A stretch of 37,889 nucleotides of DNA from assembly GCA_002726515.1 (NCBI GenBank), contig PBTE01000125.1, forward strand, positions 1 to 37,889, read 5' to 3'. The DNA comes from Planctomycetaceae bacterium (GTDB lineage Bacteria; Planctomycetota; Planctomycetia; Pirellulales; Pirellulaceae). Below, in pieces: positions 17,505-26,117 of the stretch; the stretch's first letter is position 1, and each line of letters opens with the position of its first letter. A model generated the notes under the pieces. The model was given only the letters and a program-made list of their open reading frames with translations. It ran no database searches and was not told the DNA's origin. Made by a program: the position numbers and the translations under genes.

Positions 17505-18044
17505 GTGCTTTCTGTTCGGCCAAAAGTTGCGGAGCTCTCGTTTCAGGTTTACGGAAGAGCCCTGCATCCAGAACTGTTTGAGGTCCACCAGACTCGACAG
17601 GTTGAGCGGGGCGATTATTCGGCCAAAATTGATATCACAAGCGCGGGTCACGTCATCCGCTGGTGTTACGATGGAATTACTTTGACCGAGGTCGCGACCA
17701 CCGCCAATCATCCTCTTCCAAAGCGACGACGTCTGATGGGACATCGCCTGGTGGGACAGAGAAACGATCAGGTGGAGTGTCGAGGTGGTATCATTTACCG
17801 CGTTGATTTTCAGCTGGAACCACTGGATCCGGAGCTCTTTTGGTCTTTTCAAGAGGGCTTGATTCGCAATGATGAACGTGACGGTTTACTCTTCACATTC
17901 GAGTCAAGTGGTCGGCTCGCTTTAGGTGCCGTCAGCTACATTCATGTCGAGACACGGCAGCGCAGTATGCTGGTTCAAGCCTTTCACACATTCCCTGATG
18001 ACCACGCAATTGTGAAAACCCAGTCGCACATACAGCTGCCCTAA
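17505..18044 (+). CDS. DUF2617-like protein of unknown function
   Basis: This protein of about 179 residues resembles the DUF2617 family by its opening (LSVRPKVAELSFQVYGRALHPELFE); the function of that family is unknown. It is soluble, mixed alpha/beta in character, with an internal Arg/Lys-rich stretch (LPKRRRLMGHRLVGQR) and no signal peptide. I chose GTG 17505, with AAGGA ten bases upstream, because a clear promoter lies at 17397-17425. The open frame extends to 17241, but those 88 codons would include the promoter and read as low-quality protein. The TAA stop overlaps the convergent hydrolase gene by a few bases. The family assignment rests on memory of the motif and should be tested by a profile search. 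Confidence 0.6.
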   Translation: MLSVRPKVAELSFQVYGRALHPELFEVHQTRQVERGDYSAKIDITSAGHVIRWCYDGITLTEVATTANHPLPKRRRLMGHRLVGQRNDQVECRGGIIYRVDFQLEPLDPELFWSFQEGLIRNDERDGLLFTFESSGRLALGAVSYIHVETRQRSMLVQAFHTFPDDHAIVKTQSHIQLP

Positions 18045-18847
18045 TCCCCGGAAACCTGTTCCAGGAATGAACGCAGTGCATCAGCCACGGCTTGAGGATT
18101 TTCCACTGGTGCCATATGCCCTGCATCAGGAATCTCCACCAGTTCCGCCCGAGGCATTAGGGCGGCCATTTCACGCATTTCGGCGGGTGGTGAAATTACG
18201 TCGTCGACCCCACAAAGTAGCAGCGCGGGCACATCGATTTCAGCCAGACGTTCGGTCACGTCCGGCCGCCGGGCCATGCCCCGTTGGGCTGCAGCAATTC
18301 CCTCTGGGGAATTACGCAAAATAACCCGCCTTGCATTCTCAATCAGATCCTCACGCCGATCACAGGTGCTCTCGGAAAACAGCTTGGGAAGCAGAGCAGC
18401 GGGTATGAATCCTGTACCCTCGCGCTCCACCCTGGCCGCCATGATAAGGCGAGCCCGCATGATCTCGTCGCTGTCGCCAGCAGCTCGTGTATCACAGAGG
18501 ATAAGGCTCCCTACCAGTTCAGGATATCTCTTTTGAAACTGCCAGGCGATGTATCCCCCCATTGAAAGTCCGCAAAAAGTGACGGGGTCCCGACAATCGA
18601 GCACGGTCAAAAGCCGTTGCAGGTCATCAGCGTATTGTTCCATGGAAACTCGATGTGGAGTGACTGAACTCTTTCCAAAACCGCGCAAGTCCGGGACAAT
18701 TGTACGAAACGACGCAGTCAGCGATTCAGTCAGTTCCAGCCACATCGTGTGATCGAGTGGAAAGCCGTGTACGAAAAGAATCACGGGTCCACTTCCCCGG
18801 TCCATGACTTCCAGTTCCGCGTCGCCGATCGATACCGTCTCAATCAC
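18041..18847 (-). CDS. alpha/beta-hydrolase fold protein
   Basis: This is a 268-residue alpha/beta hydrolase of the esterase/haloperoxidase-like group. The nucleophile elbow is GLSMGG, the oxyanion region is FVHGFPLDHTMW, the acid is probably the Asp in LLLCGVDDVISPP, and the catalytic His is in IPDAGHMAPVENP. The catalytic triad is thus complete. No signal peptide is present, so it is cytoplasmic. The substrate cannot be inferred; the similarity to 3-oxoadipate enol-lactonases is only general. The start is GTG 18847, with GGGGAG seven bases upstream. It is the last gene of a tight minus-strand run (response regulator, TPR protein, DUF2752 protein, hydrolase), 45 bases after the DUF2752 stop. 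Confidence 0.88.
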   Translation of the reverse strand: MIETVSIGDAELEVMDRGSGPVILFVHGFPLDHTMWLELTESLTASFRTIVPDLRGFGKSSVTPHRVSMEQYADDLQRLLTVLDCRDPVTFCGLSMGGYIAWQFQKRYPELVGSLILCDTRAAGDSDEIMRARLIMAARVEREGTGFIPAALLPKLFSESTCDRREDLIENARRVILRNSPEGIAAAQRGMARRPDVTERLAEIDVPALLLCGVDDVISPPAEMREMAALMPRAELVEIPDAGHMAPVENPQAVADALRSFLEQVSGD

Positions 18848-18892
18848 TTTTGATCTCCCCAGAACTCTTCTTGCATCTCTCAGGAAGAAATC

Positions 18893-19360
18893 CTACTGCA
18901 TAGGGACTCCCAGAATCAGCCACGAATTCACAAATTTGATAGACCACTGCCCAATCAGTATTGCCAGGAACGGCCACACGAACCATGGTCGGAACGTTGA
19001 ATTCCATTCTTGCAAACCATGGTGAATTTTCCAGATTTGCAGCGTGCGGAGGGGGATCTGCAAAACCACCAGAGAAAACAGCCAGACCGCTGCCGGATTA
19101 TGGCGACAGGCAGTTACAATTTCTCCGTGGGCCAGGCAGATAAAGCTGCGCGTCAGACCGCAACCGGGACAATCCAACCCAAACAGACGACGGACCAGAC
19201 AGAACGAAGGCAAGGGCTTATTCCAGACTGGTACCACCACTTCCCGGTCTCCCCGGACACGTAGTGAAGCGGCCAAGGTGAGGACAACAATACCAGATAA
19301 CAGTATCAACCCATGATGCAACTGGCGCTCCGACTTGGTGCGACTCCCACCGTGGATCAA
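18893..19360 (-). CDS. DUF2752 membrane protein
   Basis: This small membrane protein belongs to DUF2752, a family of unknown function. The signature is present: CLVRRLFGLDCPGCGLTRSF, then AHGEIVTACRHNPAAV, that is the C...G-x-x-CPGCGLTR...NP pattern with hydrophobic segments on either side (LILLSGIVVLTLAASL, VWLFSLVVLQIPL, WFVWPFLAILIGQW). The start is a judgement. The frame is open to 19531, but that would overlap the preceding TPR gene by 107 bases. TTG 19360 gives 155 residues, closer to the family size, with GAAGG just upstream. The conserved CxxC could bind metal or form a disulfide. It sits between the TPR gene and the hydrolase on the same strand. Confidence 0.75.
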   Translation of the reverse strand: MIHGGSRTKSERQLHHGLILLSGIVVLTLAASLRVRGDREVVVPVWNKPLPSFCLVRRLFGLDCPGCGLTRSFICLAHGEIVTACRHNPAAVWLFSLVVLQIPLRTLQIWKIHHGLQEWNSTFRPWFVWPFLAILIGQWSIKFVNSWLILGVPMQ

Positions 19361-19424
19361 TACACCTTCGGTGTGCCTTCCTTCTTCAAACGGCTCCGAA
19401 ATTGAAGCACCCTCTGACCCGTCG

Positions 19425-21251
19425 TTAGCTCTCGTCGATTGGTTCGAGAGATTCACGTTGGGTCTGTCGCCGTTGCTTTTCAAGTTGAAACCTTTCCAAT
19501 TGCCTGCGAATGAGTCCCGAAAACGGCTCAAGTTTCAACGCTCTGCTCTGGTGCCTGACGGCCTGATCAAGATCATTTTTGGCAAAGTAACAACGTGCCA
19601 AGGTGTCCAAATAACCTGCCTGATTCGGATGGAGTTCCAATGACTTCTGGCTGCACTCCAGGGCCTCCTCAAAATCGCCTTCCGTATTACCTATCAGCCA
19701 TGCCAACTGATTATAGGGAGCCGGATCATCAGGTGTCGCGGCAATCTGTTTGCGGAATGCATTTGCAGCCTCCTGAATCAGTTGCCGAACGCGCCGTTGC
19801 CAGTCAAGATCCTGATTCGGCAAGCGATACATGGCAATCAAAACGTCTGCATCACTGGAGTCGGCAACAAGGGCCTGTTCCAGGTGTGTTTTTTGCTGGG
19901 ATAATTCATTGCGCGCGGCATGATGAAGAGCGAAGAAATGATGCATTCGGGCCCGGATCCAGCCAGTCTGCCTTTGGAAATCGTCGGCCGTGATTTGCTC
20001 GTCTCGATTGTCTTGCAGAACCTGGATCAAACTCTGAAATGTCTGGGCTGCATCCAATTCACGCGCGCTGTCGTGCAACATCTCGGCCAGACTGAAATGA
20101 GCTTTAATGTAGGTATTGGAAGCAACTGGTCCCAGTGCGATCACATGACGGTATTCCTTCTCCGCCCAATCTATGAGCCCCCGTTTCTTCAGCTCAAAAG
20201 CCGTTAGCTCATGCTCCTTGGCGTCGTTCTTCCCAATCTGTAAAGCTTTTTGAATCCTCTGATTTGCTCGTTCAACATTTCCAAGTTTTAACTCCGACTG
20301 CGCCAGTCGGTACGCCAACAATGCATTTTGAGAAAAAAGGGTATCACCTCGCTGGGACAAATCCGTGAAAAGCTGCCATTCCTCTTGTTCCGCGAGCCAG
20401 TCAACAATCTCCAGAATTTGAACTTCGTTCTTTAACTCTAAATGATCGAACAGCTGTTTGCTCACCCGGGCAGCCTCAGTCACGTGGCCCATTTCCCGCA
20501 ACATTTCCGCCTGCCGCCGGAGCAGGTTCCGTACAATCTTCTGACTTGACCGATCGGGGGACACTTGCAACAACCGCCGTTCGACTTCAACCAGTTTCCC
20601 CCAGGACACGACTGCCGTCGCGGAATTGTCGAGCCAATCCGCATACACATGCAACCAACTGGCTCCTGCGCGGCGACTCGAGCCGAGAGTATGGCGAATG
20701 ACGTCGCTATGCTTTTTTCGATCCTCCGCGTTTTCTGGGCAGTTCTGTCCGATAACAAACAACGCCGCTTCCTTGGAAAGCGAATCGGTCCTCTCAAAAC
20801 GCGCCAAACGACAGAGTGCTGCGATACCTGCACCTGCCTCCAATTGAGCCAGGGCGTTCATTCGCCTCACGCGCTGATCGTCATCTTGCCGTCCGTAACC
20901 CTTCAGGATCGTTTTAATCGCAGGTGAATCCTGCTCCCAGGTCCAATCGATGCGCATGCTGCGAATTAAATACTTCGCACGCATCGCCACCTCAACGTTC
21001 TTGCGATTTTGTGCCTCCGACAATGCCTCGAAGGCGGCAAACCCGAGTTTGGTCAATTCGGCCTGGGCCCGTTCTCGCGTCGTGTAACGATCATCTCCCA
21101 ACTGCTCAATGAGTTTCTCGACCTTCCGCTGTACATCCTGTGAAGGCTCTTGGACCCGGTCCTGTCCTTTCACACCAACTGGTAGCATCAGCAAGGCCAC
21201 CCACATCAGAACGGTGACCGAAAAAAACCATCCGCGATGATCGGTTAACAT
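19425..21251 (-). CDS. secreted TPR/HEAT-repeat protein
   Basis: This is a 608-residue exported scaffold-like protein. The N-terminus is a signal peptide (FFSVTVLMWVALLMLPVGVKG). Directly after it comes a HEAT-like unit LIEQLGDDRYTTRERAQAEL...AKYLIRSM, a module I associate with planctomycete secreted proteins. The remainder is tetratricopeptide repeats; clear ones include the stretch around NALLAYRLAQSELKLGNVER and the last two near PYNQLAWLIGNTEGDFEEAL and AGYLDTLARCYFAKNDLDQA. No enzymatic motif is seen. A GAGGGAGA ribosome site precedes ATG 21251. It starts 31 bases after the response-regulator stop, so the two are probably cotranscribed. Confidence 0.82.
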   Translation of the reverse strand: MLTDHRGWFFSVTVLMWVALLMLPVGVKGQDRVQEPSQDVQRKVEKLIEQLGDDRYTTRERAQAELTKLGFAAFEALSEAQNRKNVEVAMRAKYLIRSMRIDWTWEQDSPAIKTILKGYGRQDDDQRVRRMNALAQLEAGAGIAALCRLARFERTDSLSKEAALFVIGQNCPENAEDRKKHSDVIRHTLGSSRRAGASWLHVYADWLDNSATAVVSWGKLVEVERRLLQVSPDRSSQKIVRNLLRRQAEMLREMGHVTEAARVSKQLFDHLELKNEVQILEIVDWLAEQEEWQLFTDLSQRGDTLFSQNALLAYRLAQSELKLGNVERANQRIQKALQIGKNDAKEHELTAFELKKRGLIDWAEKEYRHVIALGPVASNTYIKAHFSLAEMLHDSARELDAAQTFQSLIQVLQDNRDEQITADDFQRQTGWIRARMHHFFALHHAARNELSQQKTHLEQALVADSSDADVLIAMYRLPNQDLDWQRRVRQLIQEAANAFRKQIAATPDDPAPYNQLAWLIGNTEGDFEEALECSQKSLELHPNQAGYLDTLARCYFAKNDLDQAVRHQSRALKLEPFSGLIRRQLERFQLEKQRRQTQRESLEPIDES

Positions 21252-21282
21252 CGTACATCTCCCTCGAAAATCGCGCTGGCGC

Positions 21283-21744
21283 TCACACGATCAGGGTTCC
21301 ACCAGGCCCACTCGAATCCTCCATCGACTCGATGTATCGGCGCAAACGTTCATTCTCGTCTTTGATTCCCTTCAACTGAAGCATATTTTGAACCCGTTTC
21401 AACAACTCCACCTTGTTGACCGGCTTGGAAAGGAAATCATCCGTACCTGCATCCACCGCGCGTTGGATGTCGCCCAGTTCATTCAAGGCAGTGACCATCA
21501 AGACCATCACTGCACTGGTTTTCGGGTTATCTTTGAGTTTCCTACAGACTTCGAACCCGCTTAACTTGGGCATCATGACATCCAGTAAAATCAGGTCCGG
21601 GTGAAACGAATCTACTTTTTCCAATGCCTCTTGTCCATCAACAGCAACTTCAACTTGGCAAGGGATATCTGCCAAATATGCTTCTAACAACTCCACATTG
21701 GCTTGATTATCATCAGCAACCAGAATCTTGTTAGGGTCAGACAT
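21283..21744 (-). CDS. single-domain response regulator with C-terminal coiled coil
   Basis: This is a CheY-like receiver protein. The acidic pair is in ILVADDN, the phosphoacceptor Asp is in DLILLDVMMPKLSG, the switch Thr is in MVLMVTALNE, and the Lys is in DDFLSKPVNK, so phosphorylation should work. After the receiver (about 120 residues) there is no output domain, only a short helical tail (DENERLRRYIESM) that could form a coiled coil, then a Gly-rich end. It may act by protein contact, as do other stand-alone receivers. The start is uncertain among GTG 21756, ATG 21753 and ATG 21744. I took the last because it places the receiver at the usual distance from Met. No histidine kinase gene is nearby. 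Confidence 0.88.
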   Translation of the reverse strand: MSDPNKILVADDNQANVELLEAYLADIPCQVEVAVDGQEALEKVDSFHPDLILLDVMMPKLSGFEVCRKLKDNPKTSAVMVLMVTALNELGDIQRAVDAGTDDFLSKPVNKVELLKRVQNMLQLKGIKDENERLRRYIESMEDSSGPGGTLIV

Positions 21745-21756
21745 TTCAACCATCAC

Positions 21757-22029
21757 TTGCTATATTCCCAGGTACTTTGACCTCTCGACGAACTCCTTGA
21801 TTATAGCGCAAGAGGGGAATTGAGAGAACGGGAACCAAGAGTGAAGCAGGCTGGGAAGGCTTCCGGGACGAGGCGGCACTCTAGCCCTGTTTCCAACGTT
21901 ATTGAAATCAACAATCCGCAGATCACACGAATCCGACACGCGTGTTTGCGGCAGAAGGGGTCGCCAAAGTCCTTACCAGTACCTTGTATGAAGCGTAGGA
22001 AGTCAAATTTGAAACATCCACCATACGGG
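21757..22029. other. gap between response regulator and glyA
   Basis: This stretch of 273 bases shows no supported gene or clear terminator; the only symmetry noticed is a short GGAAGCCTTCC-type palindrome without a U tract. Confidence 0.4.
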
Positions 22030-23274
22030 CTAAACAGCGGATGCGGGAACGGGAAATTGCGCACAGAGTTCCGATACATCTGCGCGTATCCTCTGCAACG
22101 TCGATTCGTCTTCACAATTTCGCAATGACTCCAACATCCAGGCGGCAATACGCTTCATCTCGCCGGGTCCCATACCACGCGTCGTCAAAGCCGGAGTACC
22201 AACTCGGATTCCGGAAGGATCAACCGGTTTTCGCTCGTCAAAAGGTATCATATTCTTATTCACCGTGATGCCACACCGCTCCAGCGTGCTGTCGGCAATT
22301 TTCCCGCCAATTCCCAGAGGCGTCACGTCGACCAGCATCAGATGATTATCCGTTCCTCCGCTCACCAGACTCAGGCCACCGCTTGCCAGGTCCTCAGCCA
22401 GCACGCGCGCATTCTCGATAACACAACGACCGTATTCGACAAATTGAGGTTCCATGGCCTCAGCAAAACAAACCGCCTTGGCCGCAATCACGTGCATCAA
22501 CGGTCCCCCTTGAATGCCAGGAAAAACACTCCGGTTCAACTCTTTGGCATACTCGGACTTGCCTAGAATCAAACCCGCCCGGGGACCCCGTAGAGTCTTG
22601 TGCGTCGTCGTCGTGACAAAGTCCGCGACAGGAACCGGGTTGTGATGCAAACCCGCGGCAACCAGTCCCGCATAGTGCGCCATGTCGACAAACAACTTGG
22701 CTCCGACGCTCTCGGCAATTTCTGCAAACCGGTCGTGAGGTATTTCGCGAGGATATGCGCTTGCGCCGGCGACAATCAGTTTGGGACGATGTTCGCGCGC
22801 CAACGCAGCAACTTGATCGAAGTCAATGCGGTGCGTGTCCCGTGTGACACCATAACTGATGAAATTATAGAGTTTTCCCGAAATGTTCAGCTTCATGCCG
22901 TGGGTTAGATGGCCACCGTGTGCCAGGTCAAGGCCTAGAACAGTGTCTCCAGGTTGTAGGACGGTCAAATAGACCGCCGTGTTGGCTTGCGAACCAGAGT
23001 GGGGCTGCACATTGGCAAATTCGGCAGAAAAGAGTTGCCGGGCTCTGTCTCGTGCCAAATCTTCGACCACATCGACATGCTCACAGCCTCCGTAATATCG
23101 TCGGCCCGGATATCCCTCGGCATATTTATTGGTCAACACACTTCCTGTTGCTTGCATCACCGCCGGACTCGTGTAGTTCTCGCTGGCAATCATTTCCAGC
23201 CCATCCTGCTGGCGAATCTCCTCGCTGTTGATTGCATTCCAAACCTCCGGATCTTGTTGCTCGATAAAGTTCAT
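22030..23274 (-). CDS. glyA: serine hydroxymethyltransferase
   Basis: This PLP enzyme interconverts serine and glycine with transfer of the one-carbon unit to tetrahydrofolate. At 414 residues it matches the family. It begins with [20 protein letters not shown], has the [18 protein letters not shown] substrate region, HLTHG, and the Schiff-base Lys226 in [14 protein letters not shown], followed by [11 protein letters not shown]. The C-terminal [14 protein letters not shown] is also conserved. ATG 23274 is preceded by AAGGA about 11 bases upstream. A gene for a secreted protein lies 181 bases upstream on the same strand. I see no glycine-riboswitch-like structure in that gap. Confidence 0.96.
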   Translation of the reverse strand: MNFIEQQDPEVWNAINSEEIRQQDGLEMIASENYTSPAVMQATGSVLTNKYAEGYPGRRYYGGCEHVDVVEDLARDRARQLFSAEFANVQPHSGSQANTAVYLTVLQPGDTVLGLDLAHGGHLTHGMKLNISGKLYNFISYGVTRDTHRIDFDQVAALAREHRPKLIVAGASAYPREIPHDRFAEIAESVGAKLFVDMAHYAGLVAAGLHHNPVPVADFVTTTTHKTLRGPRAGLILGKSEYAKELNRSVFPGIQGGPLMHVIAAKAVCFAEAMEPQFVEYGRCVIENARVLAEDLASGGLSLVSGGTDNHLMLVDVTPLGIGGKIADSTLERCGITVNKNMIPFDERKPVDPSGIRVGTPALTTRGMGPGEMKRIAAWMLESLRNCEDESTLQRIRADVSELCAQFPVPASAV

Positions 23275-23455
23275 ATTGTCCTGAATCCTTCTCCTACCTG
23301 ACCTGATCTTCTTTCACTTTGCAAAATGAACGGACAGCGTAATTCATTGGTGCGGGTGTCCAGCTGTCCGCCTGCAGGAAAACCGCCGAGCCACAAATTT
23401 TGTTAGAGTGCCAAAAAGAATTGTTGGCTGAGAGTTGCGTCGCGTCAATCGCGCT

Positions 23456-24547
23456 CTAACGCTGAGCGCTCGAAATCCAGATGAAAGGTTGCTGTAACTC
23501 GTCGACCCGTACCTCGGATTTCAGTTTACTGGGAACCAGAATCTTGTCTAAAATACGCTTGTAATAGGAACGGCCACGGGTAACGGACACCAGCCGTTCC
23601 GCAGGATCAACACCAGCTCGGGCGAGCGATTGATGGTCGTAAAGCATGGGAACTTCCAGACGTCCCGCAAGCACTTCAATGACTTGGTCCAATGGTTGAT
23701 CATCAATCTCAACCTTGAGAAACTCGAAAAACTGCGGAATGACGTCCCGAATCCTTCGCTCGACAGGCCAACCGACCGGCCATGACTCGGACGCATTTCG
23801 AGCAACCGTCACTTGCAGCGCAACTTCGCGGGAACGCCCAGCGCGGGGAACCAAGATAAGACCCAGAGGCCGCAGGAGAGCAGCCATCGCCGTTCCACAA
23901 CTCATGCCCACCAATTCATCGCCGATCGGTAAATCTTCTCCCAAAATCCTGCGAGCAGTACCGTCGAGCACCACTTTCAGGTCAAGACGGTCGCTGATTC
24001 GGGCTAGAACTCGCGCAGATGATTTTCCCCTGGTTTTCTCACTCAGCACACGACGTAATCCATTGTGAACCTCCAACAGCGACTTTTCCGTCAAACCGAA
24101 GGCCGCCGGACGAGCGTGCAACTCCTCCTCCCCTCCACGCCGCAACTTCTCCAGCCACTGCGCGATCCGTCCTCGGTCACCCAGGGAAAAATTGCCACCT
24201 GGAAGCCGAAGTTGATTTCGTCTGGTCAAGATTCCCTTCACCGCATAACGCTGTGAGTTCTTCGAACCTGACGACTGAACCTCGACTCGGTCGCCCGAAC
24301 GGGGAGATCGAATGCGAATGTTGGAAAAACCAAGTTCTTTAAGTTCCTTGATCCAATCCTGCCCGGCAGTGAGTGGTGCCCCCTCCCCCAACAACACGAC
24401 CAAATCAACCTGCGGCCCGGCATTTGCCGTTCGCTGGAAGCACACGCAGTCCACCCAACCTACAGCTGCAATCACTACAAACCACGTGGCAACAAATTTC
24501 GGGTAGGCCCACGTTCGCGCGCCGGAAAGAAAACCAAGCCGTACCAT
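23456..24547 (-). CDS. exported protein of unknown function
   Basis: I do not recognise this 363-residue protein. It has an N-terminal hydrophobic segment (FVATWFVVIAAVGWVDCVCF) that looks like a signal peptide or anchor, with AxA-like residues just after it. The rest is Arg-rich and mixed alpha/beta. Two stretches, around 180-245 and 265-360, contain short units such as LDLKVVLDGTARRILGEDLP and EVLAGRLEVPMLYDHQSLAR that recall the small alpha/beta domains (STN/secretin-N-like) common in envelope proteins, but the resemblance is weak. ATG 24547 is preceded by AAAGG about 11 bases upstream. It lies upstream of glyA on the same strand with a 181-base gap, so cotranscription is uncertain. Confidence 0.65.
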   Translation of the reverse strand: MVRLGFLSGARTWAYPKFVATWFVVIAAVGWVDCVCFQRTANAGPQVDLVVLLGEGAPLTAGQDWIKELKELGFSNIRIRSPRSGDRVEVQSSGSKNSQRYAVKGILTRRNQLRLPGGNFSLGDRGRIAQWLEKLRRGGEEELHARPAAFGLTEKSLLEVHNGLRRVLSEKTRGKSSARVLARISDRLDLKVVLDGTARRILGEDLPIGDELVGMSCGTAMAALLRPLGLILVPRAGRSREVALQVTVARNASESWPVGWPVERRIRDVIPQFFEFLKVEIDDQPLDQVIEVLAGRLEVPMLYDHQSLARAGVDPAERLVSVTRGRSYYKRILDKILVPSKLKSEVRVDELQQPFIWISSAQR

Positions 24548-24975
24548 AGAAACTTGTGCCTTTATGCCAGCTGTGCCATCCGACCGAATTCGACCAGCAA
24601 CCGGTCGGATCTGTTTCCACCGCGTGCCTCTTGAAAATTATAGCATCTCCGTGGCATTCGCGGTGTTGGGAAGACAGAGGGCGCGTAAAAGGTGGTCGAC
24701 GGTGTGAGGTCCGGGATGATGTGAACCGGAGAGGAGTCTGGTTGGCAGGTCGCAGCATCCGGTCTGCGGTGCCGAAAAATGTGAGTCGAAAAGATTTGGC
24801 CTGGTTCCAAAATTTTCAGCCACCGACTGAACGTCTATCACAAGCCGTTCCCTCCCGGATGACACTTGCCCGCGGGGAGTTGCTCACCCTGCAAAAGTGT
24901 GTCACAATCACCCGGTAATTCATCACGCACCCACCAATCACACGCACCCACCAATCATTCGAGGGAGAATTCGAG
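24548..24975. other. 428-base divergent intergenic region
   Basis: No gene is supported here. The sequence contains a weak promoter-like pair for the isomerase gene, TTGCTC at 24880-24885 and CACAAT at 24903-24908 with a 17-base spacer, followed by a perfect 17-bp tandem duplication. The remaining part, about 330 bases, shows nothing recognisable. Confidence 0.45.
24924..24957. repeat. perfect 17-bp tandem duplication in leader
   Basis: CACGCACCCACCAATCA occurs twice head to tail (24924-24940 and 24941-24957), just before the ribosome site of the isomerase-like gene. It would lie in the 5' untranslated region. Confidence 0.9.
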
Positions 24976-25980
24976 ATGCCTCGCCCCGTTACGCTTTTCA
25001 CTGGTCAATGGGCTGATTTGAGCTGCGAAACGATGTGTCACAAGGCAGTCGATTTCGGATACGACGGGTTGGAGCTGGCCTGTTGGGGCGACCACTTTGA
25101 AGTCAACAAGGCCATTCAAGATGGCAGTTATTGCGGTGCCAAGCGTGACCAACTGGATAGCGCTGGTTTGCAGTGCCATGCCATTAGCGCGCATCTGGTC
25201 GGACAAGCGGTGTGTGACATTGTGGACCTGCGTCATCGCGACATTCTTCCCGAACACGTCTGGGGTGATGGAGACCCGAAAGGCGTCAATCAGCGTGCCG
25301 CCGAAGAAATGAAGGAGACGGCTCGGGCAGCTCAGAAATTTGGAGTCGACGTCGTCAATGGATTTACCGGTTCCAGCATTTGGCACCTGCTCTACACGTT
25401 CCCACCTACACCGGATTCAATGATCGACGAGGGATTCCAACACTTTGCAGACACTTGGAACCCTATTTTGGATGTCTTTGCTGAATGTGGTGTTAAATTC
25501 GCCCTGGAAGTGCATCCGACTGAAATCGCCTTCGATCTTTATAGCGCTGAGCGGGCCCTGGATGTTTTGGATCGCCGCGATGAGTTCGGATTCAACTTCG
25601 ACCCCAGTCACTTGATTTGGCAGGGTGTCGATCCGGTCGAGTTTATTCGTGCGTTTCCCGATCGCATCTATCACGCCCATGTCAAAGATGCCGCTGTCAC
25701 GCTGGATGGCAAAACAGGCATCCTCGCGAGTCACTATAATTTCGGTGATCCCCGACGGGGCTGGGATTTCCGTTCCCCGGGCCGTGGAGGAGTGAACTTC
25801 GAGGAGATCATCCGGGCTCTCAACGATATCGAATATTCCGGACCGCTCAGCGTCGAATGGGAAGACGGCCGCATGGACCGCGATCATGGAGCCCGTGAAG
25901 CCTGTGAAAATGTTCGCAAGTGGGACTTTCCACCCAGCGAGCGAGCGTTCGATTCGGCATTTGCCGAAAATTCGGCCTAA
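24976..25980 (+). CDS. sugar phosphate isomerase/epimerase-like TIM-barrel protein
   Basis: This 334-residue protein belongs to the AP-endonuclease-2-like TIM-barrel superfamily (sugar isomerases/epimerases such as xylose-isomerase-like and inosose enzymes). Metal ligands can be picked out: Glu178 in ALEVHPTE, Asp209 and His212 in NFDPSHL, the HAHVKD segment near 233-238, and Glu294 in SVEWED. A GHxx-type loop [13 protein letters not shown] is also typical. The substrate is unknown. The start ATG 24976 follows GAGGGAGA. Its leader contains a 17-bp tandem duplication. It is cytoplasmic, with no signal peptide, and divergent from the secreted-protein gene. Confidence 0.88.
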   Translation: MPRPVTLFTGQWADLSCETMCHKAVDFGYDGLELACWGDHFEVNKAIQDGSYCGAKRDQLDSAGLQCHAISAHLVGQAVCDIVDLRHRDILPEHVWGDGDPKGVNQRAAEEMKETARAAQKFGVDVVNGFTGSSIWHLLYTFPPTPDSMIDEGFQHFADTWNPILDVFAECGVKFALEVHPTEIAFDLYSAERALDVLDRRDEFGFNFDPSHLIWQGVDPVEFIRAFPDRIYHAHVKDAAVTLDGKTGILASHYNFGDPRRGWDFRSPGRGGVNFEEIIRALNDIEYSGPLSVEWEDGRMDRDHGAREACENVRKWDFPPSERAFDSAFAENSA

Positions 25981-26117
25981 TGAGCGGCAGCTGTCGACAA
26001 AGCAACATTGCGGAATGCATTCTCCTCCAGCGGCCTGTAAAAAGTAGGATAAGATTGAGTCAACGGTTTCGTCGGATCATCTAGGGAATTCCTGTCCCGC
26101 CGAGAATAGTGAAGAGC

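Noticed and set aside
22041-23301. Several plus-strand frames opposite glyA
   Set aside because: They are antisense shadows of a strongly conserved enzyme.
23275-23455. Glycine riboswitch upstream of glyA
   Set aside because: I looked for the paired aptamer-like stems and conserved purine-rich joints and did not see them in this 181-base gap.
24556-24918. Plus-strand 120-codon frame between the divergent genes
   Set aside because: The sequence is rich in Arg, Cys and Ser with no domain-like pattern, and it overlaps the probable promoter of the isomerase gene.
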